Source: Cytauxzoon felis | Taxonomy: Eukaryota > Apicomplexa > Aconoidasida > Piroplasmida > Theileriidae | Length of the DNA stretch: 42,847 nucleotides | Direction: 5' to 3' | NCBI GenBank assembly: GCA_020283715.1 | Contig: JAIQCW010000091.1 | Span: 1-42,847 of the forward strand | Program-made: the position numbers and the translations under genes | Notes under the pieces: generated by a model | What the model saw: only the letters and a program-made list of their open reading frames with translations | The model's database searches: none | Told to the model about the DNA's origin: nothing | Shown here: positions 19,353 to 32,900 of the stretch, one piece after another | Layout of the letters: each line of letters begins with the position of its first letter | Numbering within the stretch: position 1 is the stretch's first letter

Positions 19353-22300
19353 ATGGCTCTACTGTCTTCAGATTCTGAAAATCCATGCTCAATATATATT
19401 GATATAGATATTCCAATAGATATTTCATTATCTAATGTTAAAAATGATTTGGAGAATAGTAAAAATGAAAACAAATGTGCCGCGTTGGAACAAACTATAT
19501 TATGTAAGTTTATTATCCATGTAATATATCGATTTAATTTTAAAAATTTTATAGTATTGTTACGTGGAGAAGATGTATCATCTTTGTTAATGACAGTTAT
19601 ACGTTTTATTGTACCGTATAACAATAATCGTCTGAAGCGACTTGTACATCTATTCTTTCAAGTATTTGACATGCGTCAACCAGATGGAAGTGTTCGTGAA
19701 GAAATAATACTTGTATGGTATGTATATTTATTAATAATTGAACTAAATATAATTAGTAACGCTCTACGTAATGATTTGTGTTCACCAAATGAATATGTAA
19801 GGGGATCTGTATTGAGGTTATTATCGAAGATAACGTATTGGAATATAGTACAATCATTAATTCCATCTGTTATTGATAATTTGGTATGTAATTTTATTTA
19901 TTTTATAATTTCAAATTACAGAATCATCATGAGCCATATGTATACAGAAATGCTTTGTTATGTATTCTTAAGATAGCTGAAAATTTCGGTATTGATGCTG
20001 TTTCTCCATCATTAGGTCATGTTGAACATTTTCTAGCTACTGTAAGTTATTTAACAATTTTAAATTTATATTTAGTGTGACGATGTTACCGGTATTGTAC
20101 GCACATTGCATCTACTAGAGATTTGTAATAAGACATTGTGTATAGAATACATATTGAATATGGAGTATAAATTATTATCTCTATCTCCAAATATTCATCT
20201 ATCTGTTATATCGTCATTTTTTAATTTGAGCACAACGAGTATTCAAGTGAAAGAACTAATGCTTAGAACTATTACCATGTTATTGGAGAATTCAACTAGT
20301 AATTCGGTTAGATTTGAAGGTGCAAATGTATTGATGCGTATGTCTACGGCATCTATGGAAGCTCGTAGATTGGCTGTAAGATCATTAGTGAAGGTTTTAT
20401 TGGATGAATCAGATTTAAATGTGAAGTTGATAGTAATATCAAAATTGCGTGGTTTGTATAATAAATCATCTACACTCAATGATATACCTAATGCTTTGGA
20501 AGATTATGTGATGGATGTTATTAGAGGTTTAACTTGCACAAATTTACATGTTACGTATGGTATATTATCTTTGGTATTGTCATCATTGAATAGACAAAAT
20601 GTCATTGAGATCTTATTATATTTGAAACGTGAATTTATAAAAATGGAAGATTCTTCCATGTATACAATGCAACAGGTAACAGATTATCGTATGATTATAA
20701 TTAAGGCTATACATTACACGTGTGGTATATATCCTGAAAGGTGTGATATTGTTTATGATATGTTATTATCCTCGTTATCACATGATCATAATAAGACATC
20801 CATTGATATTGTATTGTTTTTTAAGCAGTTATCTGAGTTATTACCAGAAAAAAGGGAGGAAACTATTAGAAAGTTGTTAACAGTATTGAATGATATATCT
20901 AGTCAAAATGTTTTATCATTATGTTTTTGGATTATTGGTGAATATGTATGTAATTATGAATTAGCTATTTATGCTTGTGGATATATTTATGATTTATTTG
21001 CTCCATTTCCAATAACTAGTTCTAATACGATTGAATCACGAAATAATAATGGAGTTTTAAATGATACTACAACAACTATAATATTGGAAGATGGTACATA
21101 TGGTACTCAAATAATAAGTAATAGTAATGTTATTAATGGATCAAATGAAGTTTGTTTGCGTAAATTGATTGTTGATAAATGTGATTTATTATTATATAAT
21201 TCTATTGGTCAATGTTTATTGAAATTAGTACATTTATGTAAAAATGATAATGAAATTATTAAAAAAGTTTGTATTGTTATTTCAAGTTTAATACAAATAC
21301 TACAATTGCCAGATAATATTGATAATTATTCCCAAAAAAGACTTAAGACTATATTAACTTTGACTATTGGTTTATTACAGGATAAGGATAAATATTCAAG
21401 ATTAATAACCAAATATTTAAAGATGTCTAATAATGTTAATTTTCATTATGATATTACAAATGATGTTAAAATTATTGATGATTTAGATAGTAATATAAAA
21501 TTTTCAATATTTTCATGTGAAGATGAATGGAATGTAACAGATGATATTGATTATAATCCTATAGATATTTTTGAAGATTTTAATATTTTGAGTGTTTCAA
21601 ATATGTCATATAATATAAATGATGTTTATAAATCATCTTTGGATATCTATCATAATGTTCATGAGTTTACATCTTTATCTGTAAGTTAATATATTCATTT
21701 ATAATAATTATTAATTAGGATCCAATATATATTGAATCTATAATAAAGGTTGTTGGATTAAAAATGTATATGACCCTTTATCTTGAGAATATGGGGAGTG
21801 AAGTATTACAAAATGTTAGAATTGAATTATCAAGTGGTGAAAATTTACAAGTAACAAATACTATACCTGTTGTTAGATTACCTGTTAATGGTAATAGTGT
21901 TATAGAGATAGAATTTAGGATAAAATCTAGTGATGATAGTATGATATATGGATATGTATATTTCAATCAAACAAAAGATGGTTTACAAGAATGTTTAACA
22001 TTTAATCCTATGCATATATCATTATATGATTATATTACCCCTAGTTTTATACAACCTGATACTTTTCGTTCATATTGGTCTGATTTTGAATGGGAACATA
22101 AAATAAAATTAACAAATATACCTTTAAATCCAACAGAATTATTGAAAATGATTGTTGAATCTACTCATATGACTGTTGTTACAAATTCTAATAATATATC
22201 ATTTGATAAAGAAACATCATTAAGTGGATTATATAGCTCCGATAGTTTGAAGAAATACCTATCTAATATACCTGAAATCGTATCAGATTTATCAAATTCT

Positions 22301-22556
22301 TCATTTTTTGTTATAAATCTTTTCGTTAAAACTTTATGTGGTATGACTTATATTAATATATTCAATATAATTCAGATGAGGAAGGTTTAGCAAATTTAAG
22401 TATCGTTAAAAATGACAATAATATGTATTCAGGATGCCTAAGAATAAGAAGTAGGACACAGGTTTGTTCAATTTATTTTTCATTAATATTGTCTAGAATG
22501 TTGCACTCGGCCTTGGTGATCGCATATCACTTGTACAACGTAAAATCGCCGTATAA
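19353..22556 (+). CDS. COPB1: Coatomer subunit beta (beta-COP)
   Basis: Eight exons (19353-19503, 19555-19717, 19757-19883, 19922-20041, 20076-21680, 21719-22340, 22376-22461, 22497-22556) give 977 aa, the usual size for beta-COP. The N-terminal adaptin-like repeats show SSLLMTVIRFIVPYNNNRLK, PNEYVRGSVLRLLSKI, VRFEGANVLMRMS and LCFWIIGEYV. The C-terminal appendage carries the family ending (GCLRIRSRTQNVALGLGDRI, then SLVQRK). COPI coats retrograde Golgi vesicles and cargo returning to the ER. The middle (about residues 520-620) is Asn/Asp-rich low complexity. An out-of-frame ATG sits five bases upstream of the chosen start. Confidence 0.95.
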
Positions 22557-22589
22557 TATGTTAAATAATATTTTAATTATATATAAAAT

Positions 22590-24680
22590 ATGTATTTAAA
22601 TAAATATGTCAGATACTATTCAAGGTTGTCTAATTTGCCTTTTGGCGAATTATACTATCCTAGGTCTAATAGAGAAAAATTAATACATTTACAGGTTTTT
22701 TTATTTATAATTGTATTTTATAGTATATTTTAACAGATTCTTGACAAAATTCCATATGATATGGTAGAATCATGGCATGAACGCAATGATATATTAATGA
22801 AATCAAAGTTAAATTTCATGCCTGAACAGTTTGCTAAGGTTTCCATGAAATACTCTAACAATAATACTGTTGATTATTTACTATTATCATTATTGCGCCT
22901 TTGTATACAAACAAAGAATGTTTCAAAGTCCGACAACACTCACGAAACAATCTCAACTATAAATGAATGTATAAACGATATAATTGACAAAATAAAAGAA
23001 AATTTCGAACTTTTAAATTCTGCCGAGTGTGGAATTATAATAAGGTGCTTGACAAAACTTGAATATAATGATCAACAATTATACTCTCGTTTGATTTATA
23101 AAATTACGGAAAGAGGTCAAATATTCAGTATATATGCTAGTCTTTCTGCCTTGAATTATGTTGTAAATTGTAATGAAAATGAGCATAACTGTAAATTATT
23201 CAATAATATCGCATCACTAATCTTCCAAAATTTGGATAAATTGGATTTAAATTCAATCGCCATTCTCACAAATTTACTCTCCAAATCCAACTATAATGTA
23301 CAACACTATCTTAATCAAATAGTTAAAATCATTTTGGATATTGTTGAGATCGACAAGGTTAATAATAAAACACATGGCTTAGACAAATGTCACTGGAATG
23401 AAAATTCTCTTCATATGATTTTGAATGGGTTATCAAGAAAAAATATATTAAACAAAAAAATATTCGATAATTTGGAACCTTATGTTAAAAAATATTCAGT
23501 AGAATATAGTATAGATACTATAGTTTCTTTGTGTAATGCTTTCTCAAAATTTGGAAACGTAAACGAATCTAATTATCTCGACTTATACAACAAATTGGCT
23601 GATCAAATAATTATTAGGAAGGAAAGATTAAATAATAGACATATATGTGTTATCGCTAATGCGTTTGCTAAGGTGTTTATTTGCCATGAACGTCTATTTT
23701 CTATATTAGATGATGTTTTGCTATTGCAGATAAATTCATTTTCTCCAAGGCAACTTTCTATGATAATACATGCCTTTGCAAAGGTGCATTATAACTCTAG
23801 AAACAACACAATATTATGGGACAAATGTATTCAGGTATGATTATAAATGACAGTGATGTATATATTTAGTCCATAAATTCATTTTGTTGGCAAAGCTTAA
23901 CGATGCTCTTTCAAGCATATACTAAAGGGAGTTACATCAATGACAATATTTCAGACCTCTTTTGTAAACAATTTCATAAACTATTTATTATGAGTGATAT
24001 AAATCATTCAGAAAATGATTTTCAGTCCATAACACTTGTTTCCCTCGTATATTCTCTCGTAAAATCAAATATACTATACAATACTGAGTTGTTGATTTAT
24101 ATTGCAAAGGTTTATTTATTCGTTCTATAAAATATACTGTAGGCCTGTGCACGTGTTATAAGAGAATTTAAAGGTGACGAAATTTCAAATCTTGTCTATT
24201 CATTTTCGAAAATATATGTCAAATACAATAACTGTAACCAACCAAACGATTGTATCAGGTAAATAAGTAATATGAGAGTAATAATCGTTTACATTAGTCA
24301 ATTGGTAGAAGAATCTTACAATATGTTATTAAATATATCAAAATACATAGATGAAGTGAAATTGCATCTTTCACCATTTTCAGTATGTTTTGAATGTGAA
24401 CACATAACTATAGTCTTAGATGTTCAAAATCATACAATCTTTTGGTGAATCTAGGTTTGTACCATCTGCATCCACTGTAGTAAATATGGTTGTACGTAAT
24501 ATACTTATTTTAGATAAATTCTCTTATTCGCACATTGTCATCATGGTATTACATATTATCATTATTTGCATATTATTTCAGATAAACTCATTATCAAGCA
24601 TTGGTATTCACAATCATGATGTATTAACCATGTTAAATAATATTAAATATAATAAAAAGAATTTTAGATCATTACAATAA
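22590..24680 (+). CDS. Heptatricopeptide/octotricopeptide-type helical repeat protein, mitochondrial
   Basis: Seven exons (22590-22694, 22737-23834, 23870-24109, 24143-24258, 24298-24382, 24420-24545, 24582-24680) encode 622 aa. The N-terminus (MYLNKYVRYYSRLSNLPFGE) is basic and amphipathic, as in a mitochondrial presequence. From about residue 100 the protein is a string of paired-helix repeats of roughly 35-40 residues, e.g. DTIVSLCNAFSKFG, HICVIANAFAKVF, QLSMIIHAFAKVH and ITLVSLVYSLVKS. This pattern matches the apicomplexan heptatricopeptide family thought to bind fragmented mitochondrial rRNA. I saw no RAP domain at the C-terminus. It starts 33 bases after the beta-COP stop, in the same direction. 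Confidence 0.7.
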
Positions 24681-25361
24681 AAAATGGCCTCTTACCGTAA
24701 TTTAAGTGTATGATAACATTATAACATACCTTTATAATTTATCAATAAATTTAATAACTTTTGCAGTTAATAATCATTTAAGTATATATCCTGGATAGAT
24801 TTTAATATTTTCAATTAAATTTTCATGTACATGCTCTGATTAAATTCATCCCGAACAATCATATGTTGTATTTTGTTACCAGTGTTATTATCGAACTTTT
24901 TATAGTAAAAGGTTTTAAATTAGTGTTTAAAATAGTTATTGATCCTATTACATTTGAATTTTACCTTTTAACAAAATAATATTCAATTATAGAATTATAT
25001 TTGTTTTTTATATGATATTAATACTGTATCTATCATCAAGTTTTGTTTCATATTATATATAACAAACATTCATATAATGACATTTAAAACTACAAAATTA
25101 TACAATTATCAACGTAATTTCACCAATTAATCATGGCCTTTTGTATAAATGAGTAACTAATACAGATGCTATGACGGAGCATAGTCAACTTTTATACATA
25201 TTTTTTAAAGACGTGGTATGTTATATAAAATAAAAAATATTATTAATATTATTGATAATTTAGGTAAATTTAGTTATTTAGTAAATTTTGGCGATATATA
25301 TTAAAGTAGTCATTGTCAGTATTTGTATTGCACATATTGTTGAATAATACAAGACAAAGAG
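24681..25361. other. Intergenic region between convergent genes
   Basis: About 680 bases of very AT-rich DNA between the stop of the repeat protein (+) and the stop of the lectin-like gene (-). No ORF, RNA gene or repeat could be supported here on either strand. Confidence 0.6.
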
Positions 25362-26773
25362 TCAATTTATTGGTACGATAGACAGATTACCAAATGTCGC
25401 ATTTCCAGATGAGATGAAAAAACCTAATAAATCATGTCATAAACGAAAAAATTTTACCAATGCTGCCGGATCCTTCATACTGTTGACCACTTTCGTAAAT
25501 AACTTTATTTCCATCAATTTCCACAGAAATTTGTCTAAATTTAACAATTTATTTAATTAAAATGCGACAAACCCTTTATATCCCGTGTCTTCAATATGTA
25601 TGGAATGTATAAATTGACTACTTAGATGCTCCTACGTAAGTATATATTCAAATTTTTAGAGGAACAAACATATGGTTTTTCTTCAATAAGCTGTTGCGAT
25701 GTGCCTGTAAGAATCTTTAAGGCAACTGTTTTAGTGACCGAATTTAGCTGGACTAAAAATTTCGCTTGATCCGACCCACGAATTACGAGTCCAGCAGCAC
25801 CATTTTCCCCCTATATAAATTCATTAAAAAAACAAATTTATCTACCAGTTTAATTGTCGTGTCAATCTTAGCGGCGTTGCATAATTCGTTTTTCAGCTCT
25901 AAAATTACTGTGCCCTCTGAAGTAATTTCTTTGTTGTGAGTAATTTTTGGAATATTATTTTCATTAACCACAATCCAACCGTTCGCATCATCACTTTTAA
26001 AATCACTGAAACTGTTAAATATTCTAACATATAGTAATCTAACCTTAGATTTATATTTTCTATTCCATATGGGCTACAGTTTATTGATGCAATAGGCGTC
26101 ATTATATCAGTATTATTGTAATTATCATTAGTACTCATTTGTACGTTGCTGGTCAATGAATATCCTTTGCATAATGGAAATAAGAAAAGTCTATATGGTC
26201 GCGTAAATATTATAAACAAACATACATATATGTACATATAAAATTCCAGAAACCATTTTCCGCTTTGGCGACATCCGATATATTGGGATTCTGTATATTT
26301 TGATTTCTGCTACTATTTAGTACATTTTTGGTAGTTTCTCCCGATTCAGTGGACGAAGGAATGGTAGCAGGAGGTCCAGGTGTATATGAATTTGGTTGTG
26401 CAGGTAATAACTGATCATTTTTTGCATGCATAATTAATTGGTCTGATGTATTTGATTGTGTTATGGTATTTCCGTTCTGTAATAATGGTCTTTCATAGTT
26501 GTCTTTAACGTTTAGTAGTATGTGCGCCAAATAACCCATGTTATTTCGTTTGATTTTCCCACACATTGAGTTGGAATCATTACACATTGCATTATTATTC
26601 ATAAAACTATGGTGTGGAAACTTATAAACTTTATATTCCATGAAATTATTCTGGAATTGTGTACTACCATCGTGGCCAACATGCTTGTGTCTTTTCTCTG
26701 CACATGCAAATATAACACCGTAAACCCTTAAAAACAGGATAATTAAAGTTATATAATATAATTTTATAAACAT
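25362..26773 (-). CDS. Secreted protein with C-terminal concanavalin A-like/LamG-type domain
   Basis: Seven exons (26773-26226, 26190-26044, 26011-25846, 25810-25670, 25631-25573, 25534-25458, 25423-25362) give 399 aa. It begins with a signal peptide (MFIKLYYITLIILFLRVYG). The central 150 residues are Asn/Ser/Pro-rich with no clear fold. The last 165 residues read as a jelly-roll sugar-binding module: FSDFKSDDANGWIVVNEN, then GAAGLVIRGSD, FLVQLNSVTKTVALKI, SVEIDGNKVIYESG and GSIGFFISSGNATFGNL. Related lectin-like modules occur in secreted LCCL/CCp-type proteins of apicomplexan sexual stages, but no LCCL part is present here. The function is unknown; carbohydrate binding is inferred. Confidence 0.7.
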
Positions 26774-27271
26774 ATTACAAAATAACCCCTATAATAGACC
26801 TCTAACCGTGGTCTTCTTAATCGTCTACAAAACGACACCACATTTGCCACACAAATGTTGGAAAACACTACATTGTAGGGCACATGGATATATACCGTAC
26901 AACTTCAGGATTTAAATTCATACAGATATTTAACGTTCCGAATCCAGTTAACAACCTATACGTTTATACAACTTATGAATTTGAATCCATAGATACGACG
27001 CCGCTTTTTATATTTATTGATTTTATGACTACCTTATAATTATCTAATCTTCTAATATTTAAAACAACTTTAATATTAAATATTTCCATCTTTATCTCGT
27101 TCAGTTATTTTTAGTTCAAATAACTTCCCATCTTTTTTTGATAGAGTTGGTTGTACTCGCAGTTGTGGTGGCGCGTATTCGGCAGCAACTAAGTTGACTA
27201 ATATAGAATTTAAAGTGTTTTATTTGTTGTAACATAATAAATTAATTTTAAATTATTTAATAAATGTATAA
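26774..27271. other. Divergent promoter region with imperfect inverted repeat
   Basis: About 500 bases between the starts of the lectin-like gene (-) and VPS28 (+). No ORF is supported. A 15-base inverted pair with one mismatch (26908-26922 and 26974-26988) and a repeated TACAACTT are the only structured elements noticed. Confidence 0.6.
26908..26988. repeat. 15-base imperfect inverted repeat
   Basis: GGATTTAAATTCATA at 26908-26922 and TATGAATTTGAATCC at 26974-26988 pair with a single mismatch across a spacer of 51 bases. It lies in the divergent promoter region of two genes. Confidence 0.6.
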
Positions 27272-27996
27272 ATGGCTACATCTATACGCCATTTGAAGGA
27301 TGATCCTTCGCAGGCGGCTAATCTTTACTCGTTATTGTATACATTAGAGTATTTAGAGCGTGCATATATCGGTGGTTATTTACAGGTTGATGAATACGAA
27401 ACTGAATGTCAATCCTTATTGTCGCTATGTACATTGTTAAATGATGCATCCCCCGACGTGTTTCACGTCTTTGCAAAGGTAATTAACAATTCAGCAAATT
27501 TTATATTTTTAGGAATTTCAGTTGAACTTTCCACTAGCTCTTAACAGGATTAAGATTGATAGACCAGCAACTCTTGCAAAAAATCCTACATCTTCAAAAA
27601 ATCAGGTGCGTGATACAACATTTATCGGTAACATAAAACAGAAATTGATGATTTTTGAGCTGAGCGAACATTTTATAACATTGATAGATGCACTAAAACT
27701 TGGGAGTGTCGCTACTGATGAGGTTTGAAGTTCTTACAATAGAAATACTTATTTTATAGCTGTATCCATTAGTACATGAACTTATTATCTCAGTAAAAGC
27801 CATAGAGGAATCTTCAGAAAAATTAGGTGATGCAATATCCGATTTAGATTCAATGAATAAATTACAAAAGTGGCATAACAAGTTGCAAAGTATGGATGCT
27901 CATGAAGAACTAGGCACCAACGAAATTAGACAAATGAACATGGATATAGAAGCCTCATACAGTTCGTTTAAATCATTTTTGAGGAAACAAAAATGA
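27272..27996 (+). CDS. VPS28: ESCRT-I subunit VPS28
   Basis: Exons 27272-27478, 27513-27605, 27642-27722 and 27760-27996 (205 aa), or 217 aa if the 36-nt segment 27606-27641 is retained. The N-terminal region (LYTLEYLERAYIGGYLQVDE, FPLALNRIKIDRPATLAK) matches the core-binding domain. The C-terminal four-helix region (LYPLVHELIISV, LQKWHNKLQSMDAHEELGTN, EIRQMNMDIEASYSSFKSFL) matches the VPS28 tail that contacts ESCRT-II and VPS20. ESCRT-I sorts ubiquitinated cargo at endosomes. The 36-nt segment has good GT-AG ends and no in-frame stop, so either form translates. Length is as expected for the family. Confidence 0.88.
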
Positions 27997-28180
27997 TGTA
28001 TTTTAATTAATTGTAATTTAAATTAATTTGTTTGTACCTTATCTTAAATAATTTGGATTTAACATTCCATACGACATCTCGATGAATAATTTATATGCCT
28101 AAAGGTGCATCTCCATTGATTATAAGTTTGTCTACGGGACTTGTAATAATAGTAATGATGGATTTGTAATTTTAGAGATA

Positions 28181-29882
28181 ATGTGTATATATCTATACTA
28201 TATTGAAGCATTTTCCCGATATTACATATTCATTGCTCTATACGGTTACACATTGGCCACGAATGTGGAGATTATTAACCATTTACCAAAATGTAATACT
28301 ATAGAATACAATGCCAACGTCCCATGTATTTATAATTTCAAAGAAGCAAAGGTTAGCATTTCACCAATAACTTTATGTATATAATTACACTACAGAAATT
28401 GCTACCACTTGTTTCGCTATCATCAACAAATGTAGATTTCTCGAAAGGATATAAATCATCGGATCCTAGAGAGCATATAATTGACTTACATAATGAAAAT
28501 TGGAGCAGAGTAAACAAAGGTCACATTCATTTTTTATATAGGTCGCAGGGCCCATCTGGATCTCTAGGTGTTGATGAGAACCAATTGAAGGTTCCTACAC
28601 ATTCATCATATTGTACATCACATGAATCATCATATAATGCAGTAAATTTTGCTAAAGTTCCTCCTCCATTGACTTCAAGTACAACAACATCACCTATATC
28701 ATCGCACTCTGTAAAAAACTGTATCCCCGTATCACATCTGCGACATTTTCAATACACCACACTTATAGGTGTTGGTACCCCTGTACAATATATTAGGCCA
28801 TTGTTAGATACTGGTAGTACTAATACATGGATAGTTAGCTCAGATTGTACTTCAGAGACATGTTCAAATGTGAATAAATTTGACCCCAAATTGTCATCTA
28901 CACTAGTAGAATTATATAAAGGATATCAATTAAAGATAAAATTTGGTACTGGATCCATAATTGGTAAACCTGTGTCAGATACAGTTACCATACTGGATAC
29001 AAAAATTGAAAAACAAACATTTGGATTAGTTGAGCAGGAAATTTCTGATGGTGGGCATCACAATGTATTTGAGGTTTGTTATAAATAATTTCATCATTTT
29101 ACATAATTAGAAATTAAAATTTGAGGGTATTATTGGATTAGGATTTCCTCAAATGGCATGGAACAATCATGTACCACTATTCGATAACTTTTCAAATGCC
29201 ATTAACGCGGACTTAACATTTTCCTTGTACTTTTCAAATAATAAAAAGGTATTTGATTTTATTAAATTATAATTTATAAATTATAGTATTCTGCACTATT
29301 ATTAGGTGGTGTAGATAAACGTTTTTACAGTGATGAAATAATAATGCTACCTTTAATTAGAGAATATTATTGGGAGGTTAAAATGTTAGAGTTTTGGGTA
29401 GGGGATATAAAATTATGTTGCATTGATGAATCATATGTAATATTTGATTCAGGGACAAGCTTTAATACATTACCTCATGATACATTTAATACATTCAAAT
29501 CATTGATTCCACCAGTAAAATGTGATTCAGATAATTTAGATGATATAATAAACAAACTACCAGATTTAAAATATGTTTTGACAGGGAATATAACAATAAC
29601 ACTTAAGCCAGAGCAATATCTTTTTATCGCGAAAGATTTATGCAAACCAGCATTTATGCAAATTAATGTTCCATCATTATTTGGGCAAGCGTATATATTA
29701 GGTACAAGCGCGTTCATGCAACATTATTATACGGTGTATCAACGTTCTACAACAAATTTACCCGCAATGGTATTTTATATTAATATAATTGATTATTTAT
29801 AAAACAGGTTGGTTTTGCACCTGCTTTGCATTCTGAAGATAACCAAAAATATATTGAAAATTTTGACATAAAAATTAGTTAG
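28181..29882 (+). CDS. Pepsin-like aspartyl protease, plasmepsin IX/X (ASP3) type
   Basis: Five exons (28181-28351, 28396-29073, 29111-29248, 29287-29769, 29808-29882) encode 514 aa. A hydrophobic N-terminal signal or anchor (about residues 13-26) precedes a pro-region of 150 residues. The two catalytic aspartates sit in RPLLDTGSTNTWIVSSDC and VIFDSGTSFNTLP. The flap region is KFGTGSIIGK. The segments GVGTPVQYIRP, LLLGGVDKRF, IREYYWEVKM and ACKPAFMQINVPS-like (CKPAFMQINVPSLFGQAYIL) are characteristic of the plasmepsin IX/X and Toxoplasma ASP3 clade. Those enzymes mature proteins for invasion and egress in secretory organelles; the same role is inferred. It is convergent with PPIP5K, with 44 bases between the stops. 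Confidence 0.9.
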
Positions 29883-29926
29883 AGTTATTTAAAAACTTAT
29901 TTATTGCCTAAAATTTAATATTAGTT

Positions 29927-32900
29927 TTATTTTAATATACAAACCTCATTTACATAGTGCTTAAACTTAGATAATCCAAAATTTCTGTTAATAACAACTA
30001 GCTTGCTTAATTCGCAATAAGGAGGAACATGTGTTTGTACAAAATCTAAACTTGGTTTTTTTTCTATACTCCCACCTAATGTACAATATCTACTAGAATC
30101 AATTAATGTATTATTTCCATCAGTGGCATTTTTATACAAATTCACTGTATTAAAATCATTTTGTATAGTAATTGTATTTGCTCTCTTAAAATTAGACATA
30201 AAAGAACTTTGAATATTATCATTAATTATAGTTTTATATTTAAAAGTATCCTTTTTATTAGAAAAAACGTCTTCAATAAAACATCTACTACACAACAATC
30301 CTCTACAACCAAAACTATTTACATCATTTTTATACTCTAGAAATTGAACATCATCTACATTGTCAATATTAAATTCAGAGACATTCTTTACACAAAGTTT
30401 AAATATATGACTTAAAGAAACAGAACGTTTAAAATTTTTATTAGTAATACTGTCCCTATACCTTTTAACATATGTTGTATGGTCTTTAAGATAATTATAA
30501 TCAATTGATGAATGACAACGCTTACATAACAACCTACCTTGCGCCGAATTAAGTTTAAATCTCTGTATATGTCGCTTATATTTGTGTTTCTGTGATTTTG
30601 CATTTTTTGCAAGCAATTCGTAATTTTGTCCAAATCCATCTTTAGCACCGGAACTGACTAATACCTCTAGTCTATTCTTATCCTCACCAAATTCATCTTT
30701 ACTACGCCATACCCTCAAAACTATATGTGATAAATAATGTAAATCCTTTATGTCTTCAGTAGAAGGTGAATTTTCATCTACACCATCAGGGTCCAGATGG
30801 TGAGCATATTTAAAAAAATTAAATAATGAAAATAAATGCGATGCTGAAGTTACATAATATCTCGACCTAACCAAACGATAAGGTGATCTAATACCCAATT
30901 TTCTTGCTTCATTGACTTCCAGACGCACTAAATCTGTATCGTCACCCGCGCTTGTTGGGCTTCCGATCAAGACATTATCCCCAGAATCAACCGCTTTCAT
31001 TTTACTATGTGCCCATAAAGCTGAAGAGTTAATTATACATTGGTCTTTTTGCGATGGGTTGTTAGTTTCTAAGTCTTTCCATAGTTTTTCTGTATGAGTC
31101 TCATAAGTAGATAGATACATTTCATTTGGACGTATTCCACCAATAAAACATGTATTGTTATTTTCTCCGTATGATAACGTATCGTTGGTGGATACATTTG
31201 ATACCGCTAAACACGTAGCAGCAACAGATGCTGCACTAGCAGATGCAGATGCAACTACTGATATAGCACCTATGGGTTCATAATTTACTTTTTTATCATC
31301 ATGTGTTACATGTTCAAAGTTTTCAACCTTAGCACCGGTGAAATTTTTATAATTTGGTGAATTATTTAAACTTTCTATTATTGATGATATCTTATCACGG
31401 GCGATGTCTTTACTTTTAGCAATTGCATTTGGTGCAACTAAAGTTGCATACAATAAGTCTCTATTGCGATGTATATCTGTTGATTGATTAAAATCATCTA
31501 TATAATGCGTATGTGTTGTTGAATCATGCAAGATTTTTTGGAGTAATTTCCATGCAAGCTTAACGCCAATTGTCAATTTTTCATGAGGGGTAACTCCATA
31601 TTCACACGGTGAAATAACTGAAGATAGTCTTTGTACTATATTGTGAACCTCAAATGCAGTATCTAATCCTTCCCCCAATAAGTAATGATGATGAATTAAA
31701 TCATAACGAACATTATCAACAATGTCAGCTAATTTAGTAAAATCATACGTTGAATCATTAGGTGCCTTAAACCTATTTAACAATCTCTTCCATCTCAACT
31801 GTATCTCATACAAATTATTTACAACACTACTAGCATATTCATCAACAGTGTACAAATACATCCACATTTTAATTTCATTTTTGATGGCGGTCAGAAATTC
31901 ATTAATAAAATAATACAATTTTTCAAAATCAGTCATTTGAAAATTTATGTCCTCCAGTGCAGATTTGTAGAACTTCCCACCATCATTCTCAATTTGCGAT
32001 AATAATTTATCCAATTTTTCCTTATCATTCCAGAATCTCAATATATTACTCAATCTATCCTTACATTCTTCACGTTCTACAACTTGGATATTGTCATCCA
32101 ATAAGTCGTGAGCTTTTTTGTTACGTATAGTCATTGCCACAAGTATTGGTGTCAATTCGCCTTCTAAGTCTAATATTCCTTTTGTAAAAGCTGCGCTTGT
32201 TATTTGACATCTTCCTTCATCTGAACTGAATATTTTAAAATCATGCCTAAATGTACTGTGTAATCTAATCAAACCACTAGAGTCTGTTGGATATAGGCTT
32301 TGACGGAATCTTCTTCCCAAGTCTTCTGCTTGAAATTTACCAACTGAAGTCAATTCACCTCCCCATTTAGCTACGATTAAAACATGATTGATCATATTAG
32401 AACCTTCAAGACGTATAGCCTTTAATTGGACCTTTCTATTAATACCAGAAAATCCTTCGTCATCTGTTAACATCCTGTTAAATTCTTTATGATTGTTAAG
32501 TACTTTAACCAATTCATCAACCTCTATCCTTGCATCAGATACTTCCTTATAACTGTTAATTGGTGAACATACCGTCAAATCTTTAATCCTCGTTTTAAGC
32601 TCAGATATAATAATATTGTTAATATTATTTATCTGCATCATTTCTTCGGGTGACTTAAGTTTAATCTGATTATCATTTGGGCGATCAGTAAAATAAGAAA
32701 TAATTTTTGGATGTTTGCTTATAAATTTTAGCTTTTGTTTTGGTTTTCTATCGCCATGACGCATAATAACAATAACTGAACACAATTCTTCATGAGTATT
32801 AGTGCCATGATATCTGTGTGCAACATCAGCAAATGTTTTACGAAGTGCCTCAGCAGTTTCATCAGCTACAAATCTAGCAGGTATAACATTCCTTAATATT

